Shown here in pieces: positions 35,492 through 45,250 of a stretch of DNA of 64,000 nt (position 1 is its first letter; each line of letters begins with the position of its first letter). Source of the DNA: Pseudoblastomonas marina (GTDB taxonomy: Bacteria; Pseudomonadota; Alphaproteobacteria; Sphingomonadales; Sphingomonadaceae); assembly GCF_014641655.1 (NCBI RefSeq), contig NZ_BMID01000001.1:1974427-2038426 (forward strand), written 5' to 3'. Made by a program: the position numbers and the translations under genes. Under the pieces are notes generated by a model. It saw only the letters and a program-made list of their open reading frames with translations, did no database searches and had not been told where the DNA came from.

Positions 35492-37135
35492 ATGCGCGCA
35501 AAACTCATCGCTGCGACCATTGCGTTCGGGCTCGTCGGATTGCGCCCTGCCCACGCGCAGGATGCGCAGGAACGGATCGATCCCACCCAGCTCGAAGAGC
35601 GCGATGAAGAGGACACGCCCAGTGAGGCGGCCCCGATCTACATCGAGCCGGAATCGGTGCTGCCGGTCGCCGTCGGCGCCAAGCAGTACGATGTCGGCGC
35701 CATCGTGATCGACGGAAATTCGGCCCTGTCCGACGAGGCCTTCCTCGACATCATCGAAGCCTACAGCGCCCGCACGTTGATCGAATCCGAGATCGCCGCG
35801 CTGGCCGATGCGGTCGCGCGGCGTGCGCGCGAACGCGGATACGTCCTCGCTACCGCCACCATCGCACCGCAATCGCTTTCTCCCGGCGTGCTGCGCGTGA
35901 CGCTCGAGGAAGGCTCGGTCGACGAGATCCGCGTGGTGGGCGTCGATCCGGACGCGATCTATTCGCAACTGAAGCCCTTGGTCGGCAGCGGCCCGGTCAC
36001 CCTGCCCGAACTCGAACGCAGGGTGCTCATCGCGGGCGACGTATCGGGGGTGGTCATCCGCTCGACCCGGCTCGAGCGCGAAGGCGACCGCAACGTCCTG
36101 TTGGTAAACGCGACGCGCGAAAAGGCCTCGGCCTCGGCTTCGCTCCGCAATGACGGGACCGAGGCGATCGGGCCCTTCCGCGCGCGGATCGACGCCGATT
36201 TCAACGGTCTGCTAGCCGCGACCGACGAAGTCGATCTCACCCTTTCCACGTCGGTGCTAGAGCCCGGGGAATTGCAATACCTGGCCGCCCGTTACGCCGG
36301 GACGGTCTCCCCCGACGGGCTCCAGCTCGCCCTGTCCGGCTCCTATTCGGCGACCCGGCCCGGGGCTTTCCTGCGCGATCGCGAAATCCTTGGCGAATCG
36401 TGGCGGGCGGAATTGCGCGCGCGCTATCCAATGTTGCGGTCGCGCCGGGCGAGCATGTGGCTCGAAGGTGAATTCCAGGTCCGCGACCTGCGTCAGGACC
36501 GCGCCGGGATCCGGGTCCAGCACGATCGGCTCGCGGTGCTTCGCGCAGGCGCCTTCGGCACCGCCGAGCTCGCTGGCGGGCGCCTGCGCGGACGTATTAC
36601 GGTGGCGCGCGGCCTCGATATCCTCGGCGCGACGCAGGCGGGGGACCCGCTGGCTTCGCGCAGCGACGCGTCGGGCCGGTTCACCCTCGCCGAAGCATGG
36701 CTTTGGTACCGCTGCACGCTCGGCGGCAATTTCGGGCTCGAACTGTCCGCGCGCGGACAGGTTTCGAGCGATCCGCTGCTGATCACCGAAGATATCGGCC
36801 TCGGCGGCCCGTATTACTTACGCGCCTACAATTACAACGAACGCTCGGGAGACGAAGGCGTCATGGGCTATGCCGAGCTGCAATATTACCTGGACAAGCC
36901 GGTCGACTTCGTCAGCGGCATGCAGTTTTATGGCTTCATCGATGGCGGCGTGGTCAGCGAGATCGGCACCGCCGTGAACGACGGCTCGCTGTTCTCGGCC
37001 GGCGGCGGTGTGCGCGTCGACATCACCCGCAGGCTCGATGTCGATCTCGAGCTGGCGGTCCCGCTATCGGGGCCGCGCTTCGACAGCGATGGGTCGACGC
37101 CCAAGGTCAATCTGAGCGTCTCGCAGGATTTCTAG
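35492..37135 (+). CDS. ShlB/FhaC/HecB-family two-partner secretion pore (TpsB)
   Basis: 547 residues. A signal peptide ends near AHAQ (residue 24). A POTRA domain (about 65-140: YDVGAIVIDGNSALSDEAF, RARERGYVLATATI, LRVTLEEGSVDEIRVVG) is followed by a 16-strand beta-barrel of the ShlB type (ASASLRNDGTEAIGPF..., GPYYLRAYN, ending VNLSVSQDF with a terminal Phe). It should export a partner protein across the outer membrane. GGGAGG (35477-35482) supports the ATG at 35492. It is divergent from the FecR-domain gene and no conventional FHA-type TpsA partner is adjacent. Confidence 0.88.
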   Translation: MRAKLIAATIAFGLVGLRPAHAQDAQERIDPTQLEERDEEDTPSEAAPIYIEPESVLPVAVGAKQYDVGAIVIDGNSALSDEAFLDIIEAYSARTLIESEIAALADAVARRARERGYVLATATIAPQSLSPGVLRVTLEEGSVDEIRVVGVDPDAIYSQLKPLVGSGPVTLPELERRVLIAGDVSGVVIRSTRLEREGDRNVLLVNATREKASASASLRNDGTEAIGPFRARIDADFNGLLAATDEVDLTLSTSVLEPGELQYLAARYAGTVSPDGLQLALSGSYSATRPGAFLRDREILGESWRAELRARYPMLRSRRASMWLEGEFQVRDLRQDRAGIRVQHDRLAVLRAGAFGTAELAGGRLRGRITVARGLDILGATQAGDPLASRSDASGRFTLAEAWLWYRCTLGGNFGLELSARGQVSSDPLLITEDIGLGGPYYLRAYNYNERSGDEGVMGYAELQYYLDKPVDFVSGMQFYGFIDGGVVSEIGTAVNDGSLFSAGGGVRVDITRRLDVDLELAVPLSGPRFDSDGSTPKVNLSVSQDF

Positions 37136-38094
37136 GCGCGCGCCCGCAGCGCCAGCAGCGCAAAGCTCGCGAGCCAGTGTTCGCCCATGTAATCGCCGGT
37201 CACATGCGGCAGCGCGGCGTCGAGATGGCGCTGCGCGGTCACCTCGTCACCCAGTTCGCGCCACGCCCATGCGCGGCTGAGGTTGAGTCCGTCGAGATGG
37301 GCGATCTTGCCGTCGGTGCGATCGCTGACCGTGGCGGGCGTGAACAGGGTCGGCGGAAGGTGCGCGGAGCGTCGGGGGAGAAGCGCAGTGAACCACGGCG
37401 CGAATTCCTCGGGCGACAGCGTGCGCTTCATCAGCAAAGCCTCCGCGAGGGTCGGCGAAAGGAACTCGTCGCCGCCCGGTTCCCAGGCCTGCGAATCGCG
37501 ATCCTGATCGAACCAGCCGCGCGCGGTGCGGCGGATCGTCTCCGCGAGTTCCTCGTCGAACCGGTCGGCCCACTCGATCGCAAGCGTCAGCGCGAAGGCA
37601 GAGTTCGGGTGTGCGCCGGTGCGGATCGGATAGGTGAGCACGCCGAGATAGGCCTTGAATCCCTCTCCGAAATGCCGCGCGAGCGGCTCAACCCGTGTCG
37701 CCCAGTCGCAATCCTCGTGCCGCGTCGCCTCGAGGTGGAGGTAAAGCAGCCACGCCCAGCCATAGGGGCGTTCGAACCCGCGCGAGGCGGGGCGCTGCGC
37801 ATAGGCGAGTTCGACCGCCAGCTTTTCCTTGGTGAAGGTGGTTTCGGCGAGCAAGGCGATATCGCTCGCCTCCGGCATGTCCGGATAGAGCCGCCGCAGC
37901 GTCAGCAGCGTCCACCAGCCATGCACGCAGGAATGCCAGTCATAACTGCCGAAGAAACACGGATGGAGCGTGCGAGGGGAGAGGACATCCTCGTCGCCTT
38001 CCATAACGTGGTCGAGCTTGTGCGGATATTCGCGCGCGACGTGGCCGAGCGCGGCTTTCGCGAAACGGCGGGCGATTTCCTCGGTCAGTTCCAT
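37132..38094 (-). CDS. DUF2891 protein
   Basis: 320 residues. It follows the DUF2891 pattern: FGSYDWHSCVHGWWTLLTLRR near residue 50 (read in parts), FERPYGWAWLLYL, RTGAHPNSAFALTLAIEWA and LSPTLAEALLM. The domain has an alpha/alpha-barrel-like, His/Trp-rich character but its activity is unknown. It is the last gene of a set with DUF979, DUF969 and 5-oxoprolinase; its start overlaps the DUF979 gene by 10 bases. It converges with the TpsB gene. Confidence 0.85.
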   Translation of the reverse strand: MELTEEIARRFAKAALGHVAREYPHKLDHVMEGDEDVLSPRTLHPCFFGSYDWHSCVHGWWTLLTLRRLYPDMPEASDIALLAETTFTKEKLAVELAYAQRPASRGFERPYGWAWLLYLHLEATRHEDCDWATRVEPLARHFGEGFKAYLGVLTYPIRTGAHPNSAFALTLAIEWADRFDEELAETIRRTARGWFDQDRDSQAWEPGGDEFLSPTLAEALLMKRTLSPEEFAPWFTALLPRRSAHLPPTLFTPATVSDRTDGKIAHLDGLNLSRAWAWRELGDEVTAQRHLDAALPHVTGDYMGEHWLASFALLALRARA

Positions 38095-39035
38095 AGCAGG
38101 AATGCCCCCACATAGATGATCACCACGTTGCAGACCCAGAGCGGGATCGCGGTGCCCACTTGCTGGCGGATCACCCCGTTCTGGTCCTTCAGTTCCAGCA
38201 ATGCGGCCGGGACGATGTTGAAATTCGCCGCCATCGGGGTGAGCAGCGTGCCGCAGAAGCCCGCCAGCATCCCGACCGCGCCGATCGTCGCGGGATTGCC
38301 CCCGTATTCGACGATCAGAAGCGGTATCCCGATCGCAGCCGCCATCACCGGGAAGGCGGCGAAGGCATTGCCCATGATCATCGTGAACACCGCCATGCCG
38401 AGCGCGAAAACGACCACCGCGACGAACACGTTGCCGTCGGGGATGATCGTGCCTGCAAGGCTGCCGATCACGTCGCCCACGCCCGCAAGCGCGAACACCG
38501 CGCCCAGCGCGGCGAGCATCTGCGGGAGGATCGCGGCCCAGCCGATCGAATCGAGCAGCCGTCGCCCCTCCTCCATCGGCGCGAGCGCGGGCGGGCGCAG
38601 CCATGCGATCCCCGCCGCCAGCGCGAACAGCACGCCGATCGCAAACAGCAGCAGCGTCTCGCGCCGCTCCTCGAACAAGCCGGTCTCGCCGAACGGCGTG
38701 TAATTGTAGGCCAACGTGCCGATCACCGCGGTCAGCGGCACGACCAGCGCGGGCAGGAACAGCTTGTTGCCAAGCAGTTTGGAAAAGTTCTGGCGCTCGG
38801 CGGGCGCGGTCGTCGCCGGATCGCTACGCTTCAATCCGCCCATGCCCGCAACCGCCACCAGCGCCAGCACGATCAGCCCGTTGACGAAATCGGAGACATG
38901 GCTGCCGACCAGGAAACTAAGCGCGAGCAGGCCCCAGAAGCCGGCATTGCCGAAGCGGCGATCGCGCAGGCTCAGCAGCGACCAGCCGACGAAGAAGATC
39001 CCGGCGAGGATATAGAGCCATTCGTAGGTGATCAT
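38085..39035 (-). CDS. DUF979 integral membrane protein (putative permease subunit)
   Basis: 316 residues and about nine transmembrane helices, starting MITYEWLYILAGIFFVGW. Conserved-looking segments are NFSKLLGNKLFLPAL, GVGDVIGSLAGTIIPDGN, FTMIMGNAFAAFPVM and GTLLTPMAANFNIVPAALLEL, matching DUF979. The protein resembles one half of a large secondary transporter with DUF969. Overlaps of ATGA (with DUF969) and 10 bases (with DUF2891) show tight coupling. Confidence 0.88.
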   Translation of the reverse strand: MITYEWLYILAGIFFVGWSLLSLRDRRFGNAGFWGLLALSFLVGSHVSDFVNGLIVLALVAVAGMGGLKRSDPATTAPAERQNFSKLLGNKLFLPALVVPLTAVIGTLAYNYTPFGETGLFEERRETLLLFAIGVLFALAAGIAWLRPPALAPMEEGRRLLDSIGWAAILPQMLAALGAVFALAGVGDVIGSLAGTIIPDGNVFVAVVVFALGMAVFTMIMGNAFAAFPVMAAAIGIPLLIVEYGGNPATIGAVGMLAGFCGTLLTPMAANFNIVPAALLELKDQNGVIRQQVGTAIPLWVCNVVIIYVGAFLLWN

Positions 39036-39703
39036 TTGGCCGTCCTCCCCAGTCGCTTGTCGAAGGCGAGGATGCGGCCGCCATGGATCAGGAAGGCGCA
39101 GATCGCGGTCGGGATCGCCCACACTGCCAGTTCGAGTGGGGTGAGTTTATAGCCGTATCCTTCGAGCACGCCCTGAATCAGCAGGATCGAGGCGATAGCG
39201 AAGAAGATGTCCTCGCCGAAGAACAGCCCGACATTGTCGGTCGCCGCCGACATCGCCTTGACCTTCTCGCGCTCTTCCTCGGGCAGGTCGCCGTGGGTCT
39301 TGACCGCCGCGGCCTCGGCCATTGGCGCCACGAGCGGGCGCACCGCCTGCGGATGGCCGCCGATATCCTTCATCCCGATCGCGGCGGTGATCTGCCGGAA
39401 ACCGAGATAGAAGACGAGCAGCTTGCCCATCGTCGCGCCGCGCAGATTCTCGATCACCGCGCGGGCGCGTTCCTGCAGGCCGTACCGTTCGAGCAGGCCG
39501 ATCACCGGCAGGATGATCCAGGTGACCGAGATATAGCGATTGTCGTTGAACGCCGATCCCAACGCTTCGACCACCGAAACGAGGTCGAGCCCCGCCAGCA
39601 CCCCCGTCGCGACGGCCGCGCCGACCACCACCAGCAGCGGGTTGAAGCGCAGGGCGAACCCGATCACGACGATCGCGATGCCCAGCAACGGCCAGTAGTT
39701 CAT
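39032..39703 (-). CDS. DUF969 integral membrane protein (putative permease subunit)
   Basis: 223 residues with about five transmembrane helices. The DUF969 pattern is visible: [51 protein letters not shown] and GMKDIGGHPQAVRPLVAPMAEA. It is almost always paired with DUF979; the two look like halves of one transporter. In other genomes such pairs neighbour pyroglutamate (5-oxoproline) metabolism genes, and here 5-oxoprolinase directly precedes it with an ATGA overlap. Confidence 0.88.
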   Translation of the reverse strand: MNYWPLLGIAIVVIGFALRFNPLLVVVGAAVATGVLAGLDLVSVVEALGSAFNDNRYISVTWIILPVIGLLERYGLQERARAVIENLRGATMGKLLVFYLGFRQITAAIGMKDIGGHPQAVRPLVAPMAEAAAVKTHGDLPEEEREKVKAMSAATDNVGLFFGEDIFFAIASILLIQGVLEGYGYKLTPLELAVWAIPTAICAFLIHGGRILAFDKRLGRTAK

Positions 39704-42700
39704 GTGTCGCTTCTCCCGAAACCGCCGCCACCCGGCGTCAGCACCACGAATGTATCGCCCGGCTGCATCTGCGCCGAGCCGGTCGCGCCCAGATCCTCGC
39801 GCGCACCGTCCTTGCGCTCGACCCAGTTTTTGCCCGGCAGCGCATCCTCGCCACCTTCGAGCCCGCGCGGGGCGATCTTGCGGCGATTGGCGAGCATGTT
39901 GGCGCGCATCTCTTCGAGGAAGGTGAGGCGGCGGACCACGCCATCGCCGCCACTATGCGCTCCCTTGCCGCCCGAGCCACGCCGGATCGCGAACTCCTCG
40001 AGCCGCACCGGCAGGCGCGTTTCGAGGATTTCGGGATCGGTGAGGCGCGAATTGGTCATGTGGGTCTGCACCGCACTGGTGCCGTCATGGTCCGGCCCCG
40101 CGCCCGATCCGCCCGCGATCGTCTCGTAATACTGGTGCCGTTGGTTGCCGAAGGTGAAGTTGTTCATCGTCCCCTGGCTTGGCGCGAGCCCCTTGCAGGC
40201 GGCGAACAGGCAATCGGTGACGACCTGGCTGGTCTCGACATTGCCCGCGACCACCGCGGCGGGCGGGACGGGGTTCAGCATCGACCCATCCGGAACGACC
40301 AGTTCGACCGGGCGCAGGCAACCGTCGTTCATCGGGATAGGATCGTCGATAAGCGTGCGCAGGACATAGAGCGCGGCAGCGCGGGTGATCGATCGCGGTG
40401 CGTTGAAATTGTCGTCGCGCTGATCGGAGGTCCCGGTGAAATCGAAGACGGCGGAGCGGTTTTCGCGATCGATCCGGATAGCAACCTTCACCACCGCGCC
40501 ACTGTCCATTTCATAGGCGAAACTGCCATCCTCGAGCCGGTCGAGTAACCCGCGCACGCTTTCCTCGGCGTTGGCGAGGACATGGCCCATATAGGCGGCG
40601 AAGACATCCGCTCCGTGTTCGGCCGCCGAGCCGGTCAGCAATTCGGCACCTCGCGTGCAGGCGGCCAGCTGCGCGCGCAGGTCGGAAATATTGCGGTCGG
40701 GCGCCCGGGCCGGATACTCGCCGCTCGCCAGTACGTCGCGCACCCCGGCCTCACGAAACCGGCCTTCGTCGGCGAGCAGGAAATTGTCGATCAGCACGCC
40801 TTCCTCGTCGATCGTGCGGCTTTCGGGCGGCATCGATCCGGGGGCAATCCCGCCGATATCGGCATGATGCCCGCGCGCAGCAACGAATGCGTCGGGCGCC
40901 TCGCTCTCGTCAGAATAGAATACAGGCACGATCACCGTGACGTCGGGCAGGTGCGTCCCTCCGCGATAGGGATCGTTGAGGCAATAGGCGTCGCCTCGCT
41001 TCATCCCGCGCCCGTCGGCGGGCTTGCCGTCCGCACCCTGTCCGCGCGCCTCGATTACCCGGCGGATCGAATCCCCCATGCTGCCGAGATGCACCGGGAT
41101 ATGCGGCGCATTGGCGATCAGCGCGCCTTCGGCATCGAAGATCGCGCAGGAAAAATCGAGCCGTTCCTTGATGTTGACCGAGGTCGCGGTCGACTGGAGC
41201 ACCAGTCCCATTTCCTCGGCGATCACCATGAAGAGATTGTTGAAGATCTCGAGCCGGACCGGATCGACCGTGGTACCTTCGGCACGCCGCGTGGGCCGCG
41301 CCTCGACGCGCTTCAAGACCAGCGAGCCTTCCTCGGCCAACTGTCCCTCCCAGCCAGGCTCGACCACGGTGGTGGAGCCCGGATCGATCACCAGCGCGGG
41401 GCCGGCGATCGCCGCGCCGTCGTTCAGCACCGCGCGCTCGACCGTTTGCCACTCGCCGCTCGCCTCGCCCGCGACCGCGACCGGCTCGGGCGCGATGTCG
41501 GCAAGCCCGCCGACAGTTCCGCTGGCCTCGACGCTGAGCGCCTCGACGATGATCTCGGCCGCGTCGTCCGACCAACCGAAACGGTGACGGTGCTCGCGAC
41601 GGAACTGCGCGTCCATCGTCTCCGCGTCGGCGCAATCGAGCGTCAGCGTGCTGTCGCTCCCGGCGAAGCGGAGCTGCGCATGCGGCGCGATCTCGATCGC
41701 TGCCTCGGGGATATCCTGGTCGAGCAGCGCCTGCCGCGCCTCGTCCTGCAATCGCTCGAGCGCTTCGTCGAAACCGTCGGCCAGCGGAACGACCATACTG
41801 CGTTCGCGGATCGCCTTCACCGGGGCGAGGCCGATGCCGTAGGCCGAGAGCAGGCTGGCGAGCGGGTGGACGAGCACGGTGTCCATGCCCAGCTCGTCGG
41901 CAATGCGGCAGGCGTGCTGCCCGCCCGCGCCGCCGAAACAGGCGAGTGCATAGGTCGTGACGTCATGGCCGCGCGCGACCGAGATCTTGCGGATCGCGTT
42001 CGCCATGTTGTCGATCGCGATGGCGAGGAAGCCTTCGGCGATCTCGTCCAACGGCATCGGTTCGGGCAGGCTGTCGGCGACCTCCTGCAAGCGTGCATGC
42101 GCCGCCGCCGCGTCGAGCGGGCCGTCGCCGTTCGGGCCGAACACGCGCGGGAAGAAGGCCGGGTCGATCCGCCCGAGCACGAGGTTGCAATCGGTCACCG
42201 TCAGCGGGCCGCCCTTGCCGTAGCAGGCGGGTCCCGGGTCGGCGCCCGCGCTTTCGGGGCCGACCCGGAAACGCGCGCCGTCGAAGCGGCAGATCGAGCC
42301 GCCGCCCGCCGCGACGGTGTGGATCTGCATCGCCGGGGCCGCGACGCGCACCCCCGCGATCACCTCGTCGCCGGTCAGTTCGTATTGCCCGGCATAGTGG
42401 CAGACATCGGTGCTCGTCCCGCCCATGTCGAAGCCGATCAGGCGTTCGTGGCCAAGCGGCTCGCACGCCGCGACCATCCCGACCACGCCCCCGGCCGGGC
42501 CGGAGAGGATAGCATCCTTGCCGCGAAAGCTCCGAGCTTCGGCAAGCCCGCCGTTCGACTGCATGAAGGACAACCGATCGTGTTCGGGCAGGTTCGCTCG
42601 CAGCCCGTCGACATAGCGGTCCAGTACCGGCGAGAGATAGGCATCGACCACGGTGGTATCGCCGCGCGGCACCAACTTGATCAGCGGCGCGACCTCGTGC

Positions 42701-43272
42701 CCCGCGCTGATCTGCGAGAAGCCGAGTTCGCGCGCGATGACCGCGACGCGCCGTTCGTGCGCCGGGTATTTCCAGCCATGCATGAAGATCACCGCGAGCG
42801 CGTCGAACCCCGCCTCGCGCAGCTCCTGCAATTGCGCGCGCACCGCATCCTCGTCGAGCGCCTGCAAGGTTTCGCCGTCGACACTGACCCGCTCGTCGAT
42901 CTCGACCACGCGTTCGGGCAATTGTTCGGGCAGGACGATATGGCGCGCGAAGATTTCAGGGCGCGCTTGCGTGCCGATCCGCAGCGCGTCGCCGAAGCCC
43001 CTTGTGATCGCCAGCGCGAGACGCTCGCCCTTGCGTTCGAGCAGCGCATTGGTGGCGACGGTAGTGCCGATCCGGACCTCGGCGATCGGACCTTCACCGT
43101 GTTCGGCGAGCAGGCGTGACACAGCCTCGCTCGCCGCATCGTCGTAGCGACCCGGATCCTCGGACAGCAATTTGTGGGTCACGAGCCTGCCGTCGGGCGT
43201 GGTCGCCACGACATCGGTGAAGGTTCCCCCGCGATCGATCGCGAAGCGCCAGCCTGCCTTTGGATCACTCAT
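39700..43272 (-). CDS. 5-oxoprolinase, ATP-hydrolysing, fused HyuA-HyuB type
   Basis: 1190 residues, the length of full OPLAH-type 5-oxoprolinases. The first ~700 residues are a HyuA-like ATPase ([56 protein letters not shown]) and the last ~470 are a HyuB-like domain ([53 protein letters not shown]). It opens 5-oxoproline to glutamate with ATP. Hydantoinases share the fold but are usually two genes. It starts the operon with DUF969-DUF979-DUF2891; the ATG at 43272 begins the conserved N terminus. Confidence 0.9.
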   Translation of the reverse strand: MSDPKAGWRFAIDRGGTFTDVVATTPDGRLVTHKLLSEDPGRYDDAASEAVSRLLAEHGEGPIAEVRIGTTVATNALLERKGERLALAITRGFGDALRIGTQARPEIFARHIVLPEQLPERVVEIDERVSVDGETLQALDEDAVRAQLQELREAGFDALAVIFMHGWKYPAHERRVAVIARELGFSQISAGHEVAPLIKLVPRGDTTVVDAYLSPVLDRYVDGLRANLPEHDRLSFMQSNGGLAEARSFRGKDAILSGPAGGVVGMVAACEPLGHERLIGFDMGGTSTDVCHYAGQYELTGDEVIAGVRVAAPAMQIHTVAAGGGSICRFDGARFRVGPESAGADPGPACYGKGGPLTVTDCNLVLGRIDPAFFPRVFGPNGDGPLDAAAAHARLQEVADSLPEPMPLDEIAEGFLAIAIDNMANAIRKISVARGHDVTTYALACFGGAGGQHACRIADELGMDTVLVHPLASLLSAYGIGLAPVKAIRERSMVVPLADGFDEALERLQDEARQALLDQDIPEAAIEIAPHAQLRFAGSDSTLTLDCADAETMDAQFRREHRHRFGWSDDAAEIIVEALSVEASGTVGGLADIAPEPVAVAGEASGEWQTVERAVLNDGAAIAGPALVIDPGSTTVVEPGWEGQLAEEGSLVLKRVEARPTRRAEGTTVDPVRLEIFNNLFMVIAEEMGLVLQSTATSVNIKERLDFSCAIFDAEGALIANAPHIPVHLGSMGDSIRRVIEARGQGADGKPADGRGMKRGDAYCLNDPYRGGTHLPDVTVIVPVFYSDESEAPDAFVAARGHHADIGGIAPGSMPPESRTIDEEGVLIDNFLLADEGRFREAGVRDVLASGEYPARAPDRNISDLRAQLAACTRGAELLTGSAAEHGADVFAAYMGHVLANAEESVRGLLDRLEDGSFAYEMDSGAVVKVAIRIDRENRSAVFDFTGTSDQRDDNFNAPRSITRAAALYVLRTLIDDPIPMNDGCLRPVELVVPDGSMLNPVPPAAVVAGNVETSQVVTDCLFAACKGLAPSQGTMNNFTFGNQRHQYYETIAGGSGAGPDHDGTSAVQTHMTNSRLTDPEILETRLPVRLEEFAIRRGSGGKGAHSGGDGVVRRLTFLEEMRANMLANRRKIAPRGLEGGEDALPGKNWVERKDGAREDLGATGSAQMQPGDTFVVLTPGGGGFGRSDT

Positions 43273-43347
43273 GCCCGTTCGGTCGCACGAACCGGGACAC
43301 CCCGCAAGTTCAGTCGGGCAATCGCGCTGCACACGTGTCGAAGCGCG

Positions 43348-44487
43348 TCAGCCGATCACACCGTCATCGCGCGCCTTCCCGATCCGCGCGTCGTCCCAGC
43401 CGATCTCGCGCAGGATCGCTACGCCATCCGCGCCGACCTCGGACCCCGGTTGCGGGGTATCGGTCGCGGTCTCGGAATAGCGCGGTGCAGGCGCGGGCTG
43501 GGTGTCGCCGCCGACCTCGACGAAGGTCCCGCGCGCCTTGTTATGCGGGTGCTTGGGGGCCTCGCCCATCGACAGGACCGGGGCGAAGCAGACGTCGGTA
43601 TGCTCCATCAGGTCGCACCATTCCTTGCGCGTACGGGTGCGAAACAGGCTGGTCAGCTTGGCCTTGAGCGAGCCCCAGGCGGCAGGATCGTGCTGGCGGT
43701 CGAATTCGGGATCGTCCTCCAGCCCCGCAAGCCGCCGCAACTCGGCGTAGAATTGCGGTTCGATCGATCCGATCGAGATGTATTCTCCGTCGCTGCATTG
43801 ATAGGTGTCGTAATAATGCGTGCCGGTGTCGAGTGCGTTGGTCCCGCGCGTGTCCGACCACACGCCGGCATTGCGCATGCCCCAGATCATGCCCATCAGC
43901 AGCGCGGAGCCGTCGGTCATCGCGGCGTCGATCACCTGACCTTCTCCCCCGCGCGCGACGTGCAGCAGTGCACTGACCATGCCGTATGCGAGCATCATGC
44001 CGCCGCCGCCGAAATCGCCCACCATGTTGATCGGCGGGGTCGGCTTCTCGCCCGCGCGGCCATAGTGATAGAGCGCGCCCGCCAGCGCGATGTAATTGAT
44101 GTCGTGCCCGGCCGCCTGCGCATAGGGGCCGTCCTGCCCCCACCCGGTCATGCGCCCGTAGACGAGGTTGGGATTGTCCTCCAGCAGCACTTCGGGGCCG
44201 AGCCCGAGCCGTTCCATCACACCGGGGCGATAGCCTTCGATCAGCCCGTCGGCGGACCGGCACAATTCGCGCACGACTGCGCGGCCCTCTTCGCTCTTCA
44301 CGTCGACCGCGATCGAACGCCGCCCGCGCGCCAGCACGTCGCGCTGTGCCATCACTCTCGCGCCCGCACCGGGGCGTTCGACCCGGATCACCTCGGCACC
44401 GTGATCGGCCAGCATCATGCCCGCAAACGGACCCGGGCCGATCCCGGCCATCTCGACGATGCGCAATCCTGCAAGCGGTCCGGCCAC
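43348..44487 (-). CDS. CaiB/BaiF-family CoA-transferase (alpha-methylacyl-CoA racemase-like)
   Basis: 379 residues. The N terminus GLRIVEMAGIGPGPFAGMML and HDINYIALAGAL, with DVSMLD-like segment VIDAAMTDGSALL, belong to the class III CoA-transferase/racemase group. AMACR proteins epimerise 2-methylacyl-CoA; transferases move CoA to carboxylates. The N-terminal sequence and GHDINYIAL are closest to AMACR. It begins with GTG at 44487 with a strong GGGGAGGG ribosome-binding site. It lies between the oxoprolinase and the Nmad3 gene, on the same strand. Confidence 0.88.
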   Translation of the reverse strand: MAGPLAGLRIVEMAGIGPGPFAGMMLADHGAEVIRVERPGAGARVMAQRDVLARGRRSIAVDVKSEEGRAVVRELCRSADGLIEGYRPGVMERLGLGPEVLLEDNPNLVYGRMTGWGQDGPYAQAAGHDINYIALAGALYHYGRAGEKPTPPINMVGDFGGGGMMLAYGMVSALLHVARGGEGQVIDAAMTDGSALLMGMIWGMRNAGVWSDTRGTNALDTGTHYYDTYQCSDGEYISIGSIEPQFYAELRRLAGLEDDPEFDRQHDPAAWGSLKAKLTSLFRTRTRKEWCDLMEHTDVCFAPVLSMGEAPKHPHNKARGTFVEVGGDTQPAPAPRYSETATDTPQPGSEVGADGVAILREIGWDDARIGKARDDGVIG

Positions 44488-44515
44488 GCTACCCTCCCCG
44501 TTGTTAATCGCTTGC

Positions 44516-45250
44516 TTAAACCGCGCTCCGGCACGCGGCAAGCACGCTCTCGAGCCATTCGCGCGCATCCGCGCGATCGCCCGCGTCGCAGACGAATTCC
44601 TGCCCGCGCGCGGCGGCCGCGAGCGTACCGTCTTCGTGCCAGCGTTCGGGCTTGCCGTGATAGCTGAGCCCGCATTCGCGCATGAAGGAGGGCACGCGCC
44701 AACGCGACAAGGGACCGCCCGGGACGGTCAGCCGCAGGTCGTCGGGCGCGGATTGCGCCAGCCCGCCGGGCCCCGACCAAGCGGTATCGTTCTTCGCGTG
44801 CATGCCGATTGCGTGGGGGAAGCCGAGCGCGACCAGCTCGTTGCGACGCACGGCGTCCATTTGCTCGATCGGCTCGATCCGTTCGATTTGCATCCAGCCG
44901 AAAATGCGGTGATGACGCTTGCCATCGGGCCCGGCGAACAGGCCGAAGAACAGGAAGGTGTCGCCGCTCCCGACCCCCTGGTTTTCGAGGTGCGATTGCG
45001 CGGCGGCGCACTGGCCGAGGATTGCAGTGCCGCAGTCAGGGAACATGGGATCGTGATGGCAATGCTCCGCACCGGAAAGCTTGCCGCGAGAAGCATTCGC
45101 AACATGATCGGCCAAGCCGAGATCGTCCCACGTGGTCGAGGAATGACCCCCGCTCGGGATCGGCAGGCTCACCGGCACGCCGTCGACGATCGGCGACGGA
45201 CCGCCGCCCGAAGAGCTGTCGAACCCCTTGCGGCTGAGGACGATTTTCAC
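44516..45250 (-). CDS. Nmad3 family protein (putative nucleotide-modification associated)
   Basis: 244 residues. The N terminus KIVLSRKGFDSSSGG-PSPIVDG-SLPIP and the core GQCAAAQSHLENQGVG (80-95), FFGLF (101-105) and HRIFGW (114-119) match the Nmad3 domain (nucleotide modification associated domain 3). This family was defined computationally from its links to systems that modify DNA bases; its own reaction is not established. It starts with GTG at 45250, which overlaps the TonB receptor stop (GTGA). No methylase, restriction, TET/JBP or phage gene is nearby, so the context here is unusual. Confidence 0.82.
   Translation of the reverse strand: MKIVLSRKGFDSSSGGGPSPIVDGVPVSLPIPSGGHSSTTWDDLGLADHVANASRGKLSGAEHCHHDPMFPDCGTAILGQCAAAQSHLENQGVGSGDTFLFFGLFAGPDGKRHHRIFGWMQIERIEPIEQMDAVRRNELVALGFPHAIGMHAKNDTAWSGPGGLAQSAPDDLRLTVPGGPLSRWRVPSFMRECGLSYHGKPERWHEDGTLAAAARGQEFVCDAGDRADAREWLESVLAACRSAV

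Noticed and set aside
40582-43119. Long plus-strand open frame opposite 5-oxoprolinase
   Set aside because: Antisense shadow of a GC-rich gene; no recognisable domain, while the minus strand has complete HyuA and HyuB motifs.
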